Part shown: positions 7,527 to 15,217 of the stretch, piece by piece
How the letters are laid out: each line of letters opens with the position of its first letter
Position numbering within the stretch: the stretch's first letter is position 1
NCBI GenBank assembly: GCA_035493895.1
Contig: DATJHM010000327.1
Span: 1-23,455 of the forward strand
DNA length: 23,455 nucleotides
Source: DATJHM01 sp035493895
Lineage (GTDB): Bacteria; Chloroflexota; Ktedonobacteria; Ktedonobacterales; Ktedonobacteraceae
Direction: 5' to 3'
The notes under the pieces: generated by a model
The model's input: the letters and a program-made list of their open reading frames with translations, nothing else
What the model was told of the DNA's origin: nothing
Database searches by the model: none
Translations under genes and position numbers: made by a program

Positions 7527-7540
7527 CCTTACAAGAACCT
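7527..7540 (-). promoter_or_regulatory. Candidate OmpR-type site: 11-bp direct repeat
   Basis: CCTTACAAGAACCT places CCT at 7527 and 7538, an 11-bp repeat. Reading the minus strand gives AGGTTCTTGTAAGG. The same motif with one change occurs upstream of the oxidase operon (15345-15358). OmpR/PhoB-family regulators typically bind direct repeats with this spacing. The site is about 208 bp upstream of the receiver/two-helix gene and just past the kinase-like gene's stop. The function is inferred. Confidence 0.4.
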
Positions 7541-7579
7541 AAATGAGGCATACTTTTCGCAGTAAAAAACGGACAGAGA

Positions 7580-9553
7580 TCAGAGCTTTGCCAGTTTGTA
7601 GCCAACGCCTTCAACGGTCAGGATATATTTTGGGCGGCGCGAATCGCTCTCGATCTTGCGACGAAGACGGCTGATATAGACCCAGATGAAATCGATATCG
7701 CGATTATATTCTGGTCCCCAGACCTTCTCCAGAAGCAGTTCGTGGGTTACCACCATACCGACATTCTGGGCAAGCGTGCTCAATAGTTTATATTCCGTAC
7801 GGCTGAGCTGTACCGGCTTTCCCTGGACCGTCACCAGATGCTGGGCATAGTCGATCGTCAGTTCTCCAGAGGTAAACGTTGTCTGGGTCGCACTTTGCTC
7901 AGAAGGTGCAGATTGGCGACGTAAGAGGGCACGCACACGAGCCAGCAGCTCTTTCATGCCAAACGGCTTTATCACCAGATCATCGCTACCCAGATCAAAA
8001 AGCTGAACGCGCTCATCTTCATCAGAATTATCACAAAGCATGATCACAGGAGCCTGAGAAAATTCGCGTAAGCGCTGGAGCATCTCAACGCCGCTCATAT
8101 CGGCCAGTTGAGTTGAGAGAAGAATCACATCTGGCTCCTCCAGATCAAGCTGACGCAGGAACTGCAAACCGTGGCTTACAGCATGCACACGATAGTGCTG
8201 CTCCTCCAGATTTGCGCGCAAATAGCGAGTCAGGCGCGGGTCCTGTTCTGCCAGCAGGACGTGTCTGCGTCGATCCGACTTTAAGAGCACCGCACGAAGA
8301 GAACCAGTCTGCTGCGGAGCGGGCGCGAGATCGGTATCGACCAGCGGAGAGGTGGGGGCAGGCGAACCAGACGGAACAGGCAGAGAGAAAGGGAGCGTAA
8401 AATAAAAAGTCGCACCCTTGCCCGGGCCAGGAGAATCGGCCCAGATCTTGCCACCATGCCCCTCAATTGTCGCACGTGAAGCAGCCAGCCCCAGGCCACT
8501 CCCCGTCTCCCGTTCATCCTTCTGAGGGATACGATAGAAGCGGTCAAAAATCAGATCCAGATATTCAGATGCAATGCCGATGCCCTCATCATGCACCGAA
8601 ATACGCACCTCAAGATCGTTCGCATCAGCCTGTATTGTGACGATTTTGTTTGACGAAGAGTACTGAATCGCGTTATTCAACAGATGATTCAGGACCTGCT
8701 CAATACGTTGCGCATCGCAGACCAGTACCGAAAGCGAAGGAGACATCGAGAGAATAAAGCGCCGATCAGAAGCCTGTTTCTGCCAGCGACGGATCACCTG
8801 CTGCAAGAGTTCGGGAAGATAGACCTGAGCGAGATGAAGTTGCTGCGTACCGGCATCGAAGCGCCAGACATCGAGCAGCGTATTTAAGACATCATAGAGA
8901 CGATCGGACTGCGTATCGATCATCTGCAACATCTCGCGATACATCGCAGAGTCCCAGCGAGCCGAGCTACCCAGCAGCGTCGTGGCACAGCCCTTAATAA
9001 TCGCCAGCGGAGTTTTCAGTTCGTTGGCGGCCAGGGCCAGCGTCTCACCGCGCATCGTCTGAGCAGTGCGCTCCAACGAAATATCGTCGAAGAGCAAGCC
9101 GCGACCCAGGAGACGACCGAGGGGATCGCGGACAGGGAAACTATGCACACGTAGCCAGCGAACAGCGACATCTATTAATGCCAGGTCGGTGCTGTACTCC
9201 TGTTCGGGATAGGACCAGATGCGGTCCAGTTCGTTCTGTATACGTTGAGGATCTGAAGCCAGCGAAATCAGATGGCTACGCACATCGAAATCATCCGCGC
9301 TGGTCAAATCGTTTTTTTGGAGACGAAGCAAGCGCAAGACACTGGGATTGGCATAAATCACCTGTTCCTGTGCATTGAGCAACATAAAGCCGCTGCTCAT
9401 ACTGGAGCAGACTTCAGTAAGCACATGATACTCGTGCGTAAAGCTAGTTGGTACCAGCTTTGCAGATTCCACAGTATCTGGCGATGTTCTTTGCGCTTCA
9501 ACCCACCACTCGGTCTGAATCTTATAAGCGCGATCTCCGGCGTTGGAGTTCAT
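7580..9553 (-). CDS. PAS / degenerate histidine kinase / degenerate receiver / OmpR-type DNA-binding fusion
   Basis: The 657-residue soluble protein has, in order, a PAS domain (about 40-160), a HisKA-like helical pair (163-230), an HATPase_c domain (273-388), a linker rich in Pro and Ser, a receiver domain (430-545) and an OmpR/PhoB winged helix (558-655). ATP-binding boxes look intact: LLNNAIQYS (N293/N294), DEGIGI (322-327) and GSGLGLA (351-357). The box that should read xHELRTP reads ANELKTP, so the phospho-acceptor is Asn177. The receiver's DxxLPDxxG loop reads STQLADMSG, so the phospho-acceptor is Ser480; the conserved Thr is Cys, while Lys529 (VIKPFG) remains. It thus has a full two-component layout with both phosphorylation sites lost. 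The ATG at 9553 is preferred because GGGAAAGGG lies eight to nine bases upstream; an ATG at 9574 has no such site. There is no membrane segment, so the signal is probably cytosolic. Confidence 0.88.
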   Translation of the reverse strand: MNSNAGDRAYKIQTEWWVEAQRTSPDTVESAKLVPTSFTHEYHVLTEVCSSMSSGFMLLNAQEQVIYANPSVLRLLRLQKNDLTSADDFDVRSHLISLASDPQRIQNELDRIWSYPEQEYSTDLALIDVAVRWLRVHSFPVRDPLGRLLGRGLLFDDISLERTAQTMRGETLALAANELKTPLAIIKGCATTLLGSSARWDSAMYREMLQMIDTQSDRLYDVLNTLLDVWRFDAGTQQLHLAQVYLPELLQQVIRRWQKQASDRRFILSMSPSLSVLVCDAQRIEQVLNHLLNNAIQYSSSNKIVTIQADANDLEVRISVHDEGIGIASEYLDLIFDRFYRIPQKDERETGSGLGLAASRATIEGHGGKIWADSPGPGKGATFYFTLPFSLPVPSGSPAPTSPLVDTDLAPAPQQTGSLRAVLLKSDRRRHVLLAEQDPRLTRYLRANLEEQHYRVHAVSHGLQFLRQLDLEEPDVILLSTQLADMSGVEMLQRLREFSQAPVIMLCDNSDEDERVQLFDLGSDDLVIKPFGMKELLARVRALLRRQSAPSEQSATQTTFTSGELTIDYAQHLVTVQGKPVQLSRTEYKLLSTLAQNVGMVVTHELLLEKVWGPEYNRDIDFIWVYISRLRRKIESDSRRPKYILTVEGVGYKLAKL

Positions 9554-10137
9554 CCGCAACACACCCTTTCCCATAACATAGCTAGCATTTTCCGGCTATT
9601 CTTATAATAGCAAAAAGAGTCAACTGTAATCGAAAAAGCATGGCTCTGCTTGAATAAGCGGGACTTTTGTCCTTGGGAAATAATCTACCGCTTCTGGGAA
9701 AAGCGATGCAAGGGAGAAGTTGTGCTTCTTCTCCCGCTCTCTTGCGACTATCCCCTAGCAGAACGAACAGGCTCTCAGCATCCATCGTCACCGTATGTGG
9801 TGGCTTTTTTCATCTTTTGTCTCTGATGCATTGGAGAGGGGGATACGCCATTGATCTGTAAATTGTTCATGAGTTGGGAGCAAAACGAGGGAAATTCGTG
9901 CAGGACATGGTGGAGTGGAACGGAACAGCGTCCCTACGATTTTGGCAAAGTTCATTGCCCATGTTTCTGTGGCCAGCGAAACGGTGGGGAAAAGCGGCAC
10001 GCCACGTCTGGAGAGCGAGCGCGAGCGCGCGAGTTCCCGGACGCCATTCCGTGCCTCCATGGCGTCCCTACGAGCCTGGCGAGCCTTTTCGTGAGCAATG
10101 AAGTTGGGCAGAACGCTACAAGGGATAATCGAAGTAG
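9554..10137. other. Intergenic region upstream of the kinase-like fusion
   Basis: No supported gene is present in about 580 bp. A hairpin GGGAGAAG (9712-9719) / CTTCTCCC (9728-9735) is present without a following T-run on either strand. From 9893 the sequence is a second long copy of the hairpin-ended element. Frames through that element encode peptides similar to those at 6494-6654 only because the DNA repeats are similar. Confidence 0.55.
9893..10075. repeat. MITE-like element, copy B
   Basis: The right end carries the perfect stem GGACGCCAT (10039-10047) / ATGGCGTCC (10059-10067) with 45 bp identical to copies A and C. The interior aligns with copy A: AAGTTCAT, TTTCTGTG, AGCGAAACGGTGGGG and CGTCTG occur in the same order. 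The left terminal hairpin has decayed to GGTGGAGTGGAACGGAACAG followed by CGTCCCTACGA. Confidence 0.7.
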
Positions 10138-10551
10138 TTATTTCATCGTAGCGACCATAACGATGAGAGCGAGATGGACAAGCATAGCGACAATGAAGCC
10201 AGTGGCGATAAAGACAATCCATCTGCGGTCGCTGATATAGGCGCGCATACGCGTAGGGTAAGCATGGGGCCAGTATTCTGAGGCAACCATGCCCATAGCG
10301 ATACGGAGACGGAGAGGAGATTCGAGTGAAGAGCGGCGCAATTCCGCCAGGAGAAATTGATAGCAGCGTCGACAGAGCACCCAGGAGAGACGTATTGCAG
10401 GCACATTTTCGGGCTCAATTACGTGGACAGGGTGTAGCCAGATGCGACGAGTACAAATAGCACAGCTAGCAATACGCCTGCGAGTGGAACGTCTGCCATC
10501 TTGACGAACAGCAATATCAGTGTCATTTCTGTTTACTGCATCTTTCATCAT
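10138..10551 (-). CDS. Small membrane protein with a double CxxC (zinc-ribbon-like) domain, unknown function
   Basis: The 137-residue product has a basic N-terminus, two CxxC knuckles (C30-x-x-C33 and C60-x-x-C63) typical of a small zinc-binding fold, an amphipathic middle and one C-terminal membrane helix (about 113-134). The second knuckle lies in LSWVLCRRCYQFLLAEL. I do not recognise a named family. Composition and codon use resemble neighbouring genes, so it is probably real. The start at 10551 follows AAAGGGCACAT; an adjacent ATG at 10548 is equally possible, and a longer frame from 10623 lacks a ribosome site. It is a single gene between the hairpin element and the DUF2795 gene. A redox or adaptor role at the membrane would be a guess. 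Confidence 0.7.
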   Translation of the reverse strand: MMKDAVNRNDTDIAVRQDGRRSTRRRIASCAICTRRIWLHPVHVIEPENVPAIRLSWVLCRRCYQFLLAELRRSSLESPLRLRIAMGMVASEYWPHAYPTRMRAYISDRRWIVFIATGFIVAMLVHLALIVMVATMK

Positions 10552-10786
10552 ATGTGCCCTTTCTGCCTGCCAATCTGGTGAGCTTGCTTCTATCACGCGG
10601 CTTATTATTGTATTGTAGCACATTCCCCTGCTTTAGTCCTGCTCAGCAAAAGTGCGTACAGGGGAATGTGCGTAAGGGAAAAGGATATTGCTACGGCATT
10701 GGCAGATCAGACGAACCTGATGAAAGACGCGCGGCGAAATCCTGAAGAGGAGATAAAGAAGCCTCTTCAGAGACCTCATCCAGTCG

Positions 10787-11047
10787 TCAGGACTTCATGC
10801 CACCACCTACATCGCCCATCTTGCCCATGCCGCCGCCCATACCCTTTAACTTGCCCATCACACCACTCATCTTACTCTGCAATTCCTGAGCCGAAGAAAA
10901 CAGCTCATCGGGAAGATTCTGATCCAGCATATTCACCAGCTGATCATTCATACCGCGCTGGCGGGCCAACTGAATGACCTGAGCTTTTTTAATAGGGAAC
11001 TGAATGCTATTCACTAACTGATTTAGCTGTGCGGGATCGAAGTTCAT
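10787..11047 (-). CDS. DUF2795 family small protein with Gly/Met-rich tail
   Basis: The 86-residue protein contains the DUF2795 pattern: a hydrophobic helix ending in FP (LNQLVNSIQFPIKKAQVI), then ARQRGMNDQLVNMLDQNLPDELF. In this family the domain is a small helical unit of unknown function, sometimes seen with stress-related genes. The last 25 residues (GKLKGMGGGMGKMGDVGGGM region) are low-complexity glycine and methionine, likely flexible. The ATG at 11047 was chosen because AAAGGG precedes it by about ten bases and the domain starts at once; the frame is open to 11083 but adds no conserved sequence. It lies downstream of the oxidase operon on the same strand but is separated from it by a strong terminator, so it probably has its own promoter. 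Confidence 0.75.
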   Translation of the reverse strand: MNFDPAQLNQLVNSIQFPIKKAQVIQLARQRGMNDQLVNMLDQNLPDELFSSAQELQSKMSGVMGKLKGMGGGMGKMGDVGGGMKS

Positions 11048-11206
11048 GGGTTCAACCCTTTCTGGCCCACGTGTTGTGGGCAAGTAACCATCGATACTTT
11101 GCCATCCCTAACATCAAAAAATCCCTTTACTTTACTCATTGTACACGCTAGCCAGAGACAAGAAGTTTTAAAAAATGGAAGCAAAATATGGAGTAGATTT
11201 CCCAAC

Positions 11207-11246
11207 AAAAATGAGCGTCCAGCCGATCAGGGCTGACGCTCATTTT
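11207..11246 (-). terminator. Terminator after the oxidase operon
   Basis: The long stem AAAATGAGCGTC...GACGCTCATTTT, with inner AGCC/GGCT and one bulged base, closes a short GATCA loop. It sits 19 bp past the ctaE stop codon. The A-run and T-run flanks make it an intrinsic terminator usable in either direction. Confidence 0.85.
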
Positions 11247-11264
11247 CTGGAGCACGCGCAATAA

Positions 11265-11885
11265 TCAGGCGCGCAACAGAGGCAGCAAGTAGACAGTGCT
11301 GAACACAATAATCCAGACACCATCAACGAAGTGCCAGTACAATTCAGCGGCCTCAACCGCGAAATGCTTCTTCGCAGTAAAATCGCCGCGCAGAGTACGA
11401 ACGAGACAGATAATCAGGAAAATGACACCGATCGTCACATGCAAGCCATGGAAGCCAGTCAGCGTAAAGAAGGCCGAACCGAAGGTCTTGAAACCGACAT
11501 TGAAGCCTTCAGAATACAAAGAACCGTACTCGTAGACCTGACCGCTCAAGAAGATTATGCCAAGAATAATCGTTCCCAGCAGGCCCCATGCGAGCTGCTT
11601 TTGATTCCCCTTCGTAATGCCCTGGCGTGCCAGGACAGCGGGAATACTACTGGCAAGAAGGAGAACTGTATTCACCGCAGGCAAAAGAATCGACAAATTC
11701 CCGCCATCTGGCAGCTTAAAACCACCGCTGCGAATATCCAGATAGAGATAGGCAGCGATAAGGTTCGCAAAGATCAGGGCTTCAGAAGCAATAAAGAAGA
11801 CCATCCCCCACCATTCGAGGCTACGGCCAACCGTTGCTCCATGCTCCTCCATGGCCCGGACCTGCTCACCGTGAACAACGCCCAT
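11265..11885 (-). CDS. ctaE: Cytochrome c oxidase subunit III
   Basis: This is subunit III of an aa3/caa3-type heme-copper oxidase, a membrane subunit that stabilises proton uptake and the catalytic core. The 206-residue product has five predicted helices, the usual size for the short bacterial form. Hallmarks include WWGMVFFIASEALIFA with its conserved membrane glutamate near the N-terminus, FTLTGFHGLHVTIGV, and the closing EAAELYWHFVDGVWIIVF. The ATG at 11885 follows GGGAG by eight bases. It is the last gene of the minus-strand operon ctaC-ctaD-subunit IV-ctaE, with 61 bp to the subunit IV gene and a terminator just after it. Confidence 0.95.
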   Translation of the reverse strand: MGVVHGEQVRAMEEHGATVGRSLEWWGMVFFIASEALIFANLIAAYLYLDIRSGGFKLPDGGNLSILLPAVNTVLLLASSIPAVLARQGITKGNQKQLAWGLLGTIILGIIFLSGQVYEYGSLYSEGFNVGFKTFGSAFFTLTGFHGLHVTIGVIFLIICLVRTLRGDFTAKKHFAVEAAELYWHFVDGVWIIVFSTVYLLPLLRA

Positions 11886-11946
11886 ATCGAAAACTCCCTA
11901 TTTCAAAGAAGATGGGGGTGCATCGCAGGGACGCACCACCCGGTTC

Positions 11947-12303
11947 TTAGCGACGACGTTCCAATGCCCAACCGACGACACAGACCAGGACAAGCACCCC
12001 ACCAATCGCAAAGAAAATGGCATTAAAGGCAGAACCAGCCATCATGATCACAATAGCCAAGGCCAGCGCCAGAGGCCAGAAGCTGGGTTTGGGCGGCTGC
12101 ATATCCGCCTCAGTCAGCTTGCGGGCCTTCTTTTTGGCACGTTTTTTTGGCGTCCCCTCAGAAGATTCCGCCTGAGAGTCTGTGGACACATCTTGTGGTG
12201 CATCGGCAGAAGATTGCTGCTGTTCCAGTTCCAGTGCAGAGACATCCGCAGCAGATTGTTCTACAGGCACCTCTGTTTGAGTTTCTAATTGATCTTGAGT
12301 CAC
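11947..12303 (-). CDS. Small two-helix oxidase subunit IV-like protein
   Basis: This 118-residue protein is encoded between ctaD and ctaE, a common position for the accessory subunit IV of Gram-positive and Chloroflexota oxidases. The first half is hydrophilic, rich in Gln, Glu, Ser and Ala, followed by a very basic patch (TPKKRAKKKARK, about 51-62). Then come P73-S-F-W-P77 and two helices (about 75-92 and 95-113) ending GWALERRR. The entry motif and helix spacing are shared with the receiver fusion at 6684-7319 and the BON protein at 18535-19332. Translation starts at GTG with AAGAGGT just upstream. The acidic and basic N-terminal tail is cytosolic by the positive-inside rule. Its assignment as an oxidase subunit rests on operon position and size. 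Confidence 0.8.
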   Translation of the reverse strand: MTQDQLETQTEVPVEQSAADVSALELEQQQSSADAPQDVSTDSQAESSEGTPKKRAKKKARKLTEADMQPPKPSFWPLALALAIVIMMAGSAFNAIFFAIGGVLVLVCVVGWALERRR

Positions 12304-12358
12304 GTCTACCTCTTCTAAAGCACTTGTGCTGACTTACCGGTTGAGATGGGTAAGAGCC

Positions 12359-14044
12359 TTAATGAGTTACCTGCTTCCAGTCAGCCTTTTCAGGGTACTT
12401 CTTGTCGTAGAATGGGCGACGGCTACGTACCACAGGAAGCTCAAGGAAATTGTACTTCTTCGGAGGAGAAGTAGTATCCCATTCCAGAGTAAAGGCATCC
12501 CAGGGATCGCTGCCAGCCTTCTGACCATTCTTCAAGCTAGCAATCACGTTATACATAAAGACCATCACACCGATACCAATAATAAAGGCACCGACCGAGG
12601 CCATAGCATTCAGTTCATTCCAGCCCTGATCTGCGGGATAAGTATAGATGCGGCGAGCCATACCGAGCAGGCCCAGAATATGCATCGGGAAGAACGTCAG
12701 ATTCATGCCAATCATCAGCAGCCAGAACTGCCACTGACCGAGGCGCTCACCCAGAATCTTGCCCGTAAATTTCGGGAACCAGTAGTAGATGCCAGCAAAG
12801 ATACCCATCACACTACCGCCGAAGAGTACATAGTGGATGTGCGCAACCACGAAGTACGTATCAGTGATCTGATAGTCGAAGGGAACCACCGCCAGAGCCG
12901 CGCCATTCAGGCCGCCGATGAGGAACATCGCGACAAAGCCCAGAGCAAAGAGCATAGGAACCTTGAACGAAATCTTGCCGCCGAAGACCGTTGCCAGCCA
13001 GTTGAAGATCTTCACAGCCGTCGGAATAGCGATCAGCGTCGTGCTTGTCGCAAAGAAGACCTGAGCGATTGAAGGCAGGCCGACCGCAAACATATGGTGC
13101 GCCCACACCGTAAAGCTCAGGAAGCCGATAGCCACACCGGACCAGGCAATAAACGTATAGCCGAAGATCGGCTTGCGCGAAAACACCGGCAGCACCTCAG
13201 AGATGATACCGAAGGCAGGCAAGATCAGAATATATACTTCGGGGTGACCAAACGACCAGAACAGATGCTGCCAGAGAAGAGGATCACCACCAAAGCCCCA
13301 CTGATAGAAATGCATACCCAGATGGCGATCCAGCAGCAGCAAGAAGCTAGCAACCGTCAGGCTGGGCAGAGCAAACAGCAGAAGGAACGAAGTAACCAGC
13401 ATCATCCAGGTAAAGAGAGGCATGCGATTGATGCTCATGCCGGGAGCACGCAGCTTCAGAATCGTCACCACAAAGTTCAGAGAGCCCGCGATCGAAGAGA
13501 TACCGAGCAGCATAGTACCAAGAACCCAGAAATCAGGATTCATCCCAGGGGCACAAGAAACCGCATTTGCGCCACAGCTCAGTTCACTCAGAGGGGCATA
13601 CTGGAACCAGCCGCCATCAGGGGCAGCATTGAAAAGAAAGCTCGCCTGCAAGAAAACGCCACCGAAGAGTACCAGCCAGTACCCGAAGGCATTCATGCGC
13701 GGGAAAGCCATATCGCGAGCGCCGATCATCAGCGGCACCACATAGTTACCGAACCCGGAGAGCACAGGGATCACGAAAAGGAAAATCATCGTAACGCCGT
13801 GCATCGTAAAGACCGCGTTATATTCCTCCGGGCTTAACACCTTCCCATTTGGTTGAGCCAGCTGAGTACGGATGAGCAGAGCCTCCATACCGCCGACGAG
13901 AAAGAAGAAGAAGCCCGTAACGATATACATCAGACCAATCAGCTTATGATCAGTCGTCGTAAGCCACAGACCCAGGTAACTTTCGCTGAGACTTCTTCGG
14001 CGAACTACAGTTGTTGCGCTATCACCGATAGTGCGCGTTGCCAT
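12359..14044 (-). CDS. ctaD: Cytochrome c oxidase subunit I, A-type
   Basis: This is the catalytic subunit that reduces oxygen to water and pumps protons. It has 561 residues and twelve or so helices. Heme a ligands are H82 and H404 and the heme a3 ligand is H402 (AHIHYV). CuB ligands are H267, H316 and H317, with the cross-linking Tyr at Y271 (GHPEVYIL). E269 in the same motif marks a type A1 enzyme. D-channel D111 (GARDMAFPRMN) and K-channel K345 (PTAVKIFNW) are present, so proton pumping is expected. A loop at 155-166 carries two cysteines (C157, C164) on the presumed outer side that I do not recognise as standard. Start ATG with GGAGG seven bases upstream. It is the second gene of the oxidase operon. 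Confidence 0.97.
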   Translation of the reverse strand: MATRTIGDSATTVVRRRSLSESYLGLWLTTTDHKLIGLMYIVTGFFFFLVGGMEALLIRTQLAQPNGKVLSPEEYNAVFTMHGVTMIFLFVIPVLSGFGNYVVPLMIGARDMAFPRMNAFGYWLVLFGGVFLQASFLFNAAPDGGWFQYAPLSELSCGANAVSCAPGMNPDFWVLGTMLLGISSIAGSLNFVVTILKLRAPGMSINRMPLFTWMMLVTSFLLLFALPSLTVASFLLLLDRHLGMHFYQWGFGGDPLLWQHLFWSFGHPEVYILILPAFGIISEVLPVFSRKPIFGYTFIAWSGVAIGFLSFTVWAHHMFAVGLPSIAQVFFATSTTLIAIPTAVKIFNWLATVFGGKISFKVPMLFALGFVAMFLIGGLNGAALAVVPFDYQITDTYFVVAHIHYVLFGGSVMGIFAGIYYWFPKFTGKILGERLGQWQFWLLMIGMNLTFFPMHILGLLGMARRIYTYPADQGWNELNAMASVGAFIIGIGVMVFMYNVIASLKNGQKAGSDPWDAFTLEWDTTSPPKKYNFLELPVVRSRRPFYDKKYPEKADWKQVTH

Positions 14045-14107
14045 AAGAATTCCTCCAACAACCTTGCGCTACAGCCAATACATGGAGTAGACGCTTATCG
14101 ACTCGGG

Positions 14108-15217
14108 CTACTTCAGAGTTAGCAGATACGCGACAAGCTGAGTGATCTGATCCTGTGTCAGATTGACATTCATATCATTGCCAGGCTTGATAGCCTGAGG
14201 ATCATGCAGCCATTTAGCAATATTACACTTCGTCATCAGATCGGGGCCGGGCTGGCAAGACTGAGCATCCCAGGACAGAACGCCACCAGCGATCAAGTGA
14301 CGGCTCCCGAAGTGCGTCAGATCGGGTCCCAGCAGACACGCCTGAGTTGTAGTACACACCTTCGAAGAGTCCTGCATCTGATATTTAGGAGTTACCCCAA
14401 CGATACCGTGGCAGGTAGCACACTGCTCTTTAAAGATCGCCTCACCCTGAGCAGCGGTAGTGCCAGCAGCGGGCGTCGTGGCGGCCTGTTTTGCATTGAT
14501 AGCCCAGGTATTGAAAGCATCAGAGGACTCAGCGACCACATCGAAGCGCATATTGGCATGCTGAGTGCCGCAGAACTCGGCGCAGATGCCCTGATACGTA
14601 CCGGGATCATTGGCGACGAACCACTTCGTATTATCGTGGCCCGGGATCAGATCGGTTTTACCAGTCAGAGCTGGCACCCAGAAGCTGTGAATCACATTAT
14701 TCGAATAGAGATTCACATGGATCGTCGTATTGACAGGGATCACCATTGAATCGGCCGTAGTGATATTGTAATCGGGATAATAGAACTCCCACCACCACTG
14801 ATGACCGATAGCAGTGACATTAATCGTATTGCCGGTCGTTGGCTGAGACTCAGGGGCAACCGCGAGCACCCCGCGCACCGTAAACACCAGGACAATAAGC
14901 AGAACAACAGCGGGAGCCGCAGTCCAGGCAATCTCGACCGCAGTATTGCCATGAATTTGTTTCGGGGCCTCCATGCCAGGTCGCTCACGGTAGCGAACGA
15001 TATTGAAGATCAGCACCCCCTCGACACCCAGAAAGATAATGGTAGAGATGACCAGAATCACCCAGAACAAAAATGTTTCCTGAGCGGCCACCGGACCATG
15101 GGTGTTAAGAATAGTGGGAGAGTTTTCGCCACAGGCGGCAAACAGTATCGAGAACAGGAGCAGGCCAGTGACGGGAACCAGCCAGCGTTTTGTTCTACGA
15201 AATAAAGGCATCCTCAC
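14108..15217 (-). CDS. ctaC: Cytochrome c oxidase subunit II fused to cytochrome c (caa3 type)
   Basis: This 369-residue lipoprotein has a signal peptide with lipobox FAAC (C29), two membrane helices (about 47-72 and 98-118), a cupredoxin domain with CuA ligands H177, C212, E214, C216, H220 and M223, and a C-terminal cytochrome c domain with C266-ATC-H270 and probable axial M349. It takes electrons from the quinol-cytochrome c side and passes them through CuA to subunit I. The heme domain carries two insertions with extra cysteine pairs (C288/C294 and C321/C331) not typical of the family. The GTG start was chosen because AGGAG lies eight bases upstream; an ATG two codons later is too far from it. 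It is the first gene of the operon and divergent from ctaB. Confidence 0.95.
   Translation of the reverse strand: MRMPLFRRTKRWLVPVTGLLLFSILFAACGENSPTILNTHGPVAAQETFLFWVILVISTIIFLGVEGVLIFNIVRYRERPGMEAPKQIHGNTAVEIAWTAAPAVVLLIVLVFTVRGVLAVAPESQPTTGNTINVTAIGHQWWWEFYYPDYNITTADSMVIPVNTTIHVNLYSNNVIHSFWVPALTGKTDLIPGHDNTKWFVANDPGTYQGICAEFCGTQHANMRFDVVAESSDAFNTWAINAKQAATTPAAGTTAAQGEAIFKEQCATCHGIVGVTPKYQMQDSSKVCTTTQACLLGPDLTHFGSRHLIAGGVLSWDAQSCQPGPDLMTKCNIAKWLHDPQAIKPGNDMNVNLTQDQITQLVAYLLTLK

Noticed and set aside
7580..9553. Reading the kinase-like fusion as a pseudogene
   Set aside because: The frame is intact over 657 codons, all domain boundaries are clean, and ATP-binding and DNA-binding motifs are preserved; only the phospho-sites are changed.
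9788..10222. Peptides with MASGNS/AMNF-like segments read on the minus strand here and at 6323-6679
   Set aside because: The similarity between them comes from the shared hairpin element DNA; there is no ribosome site and they do not extend beyond the repeats consistently.
11331..12026. 231-codon plus-strand frame opposite ctaE and the subunit IV gene
   Set aside because: It is antisense to confident genes, with no recognisable protein features or start signals.
12326..13837. Long open frames on the plus strand opposite ctaD (248 and 247 codons)
   Set aside because: They are antisense to a clear oxidase gene, have low-complexity charged composition (rich in His, Gln, Arg and Glu) and no domain or ribosome site; they reflect codon bias of ctaD.
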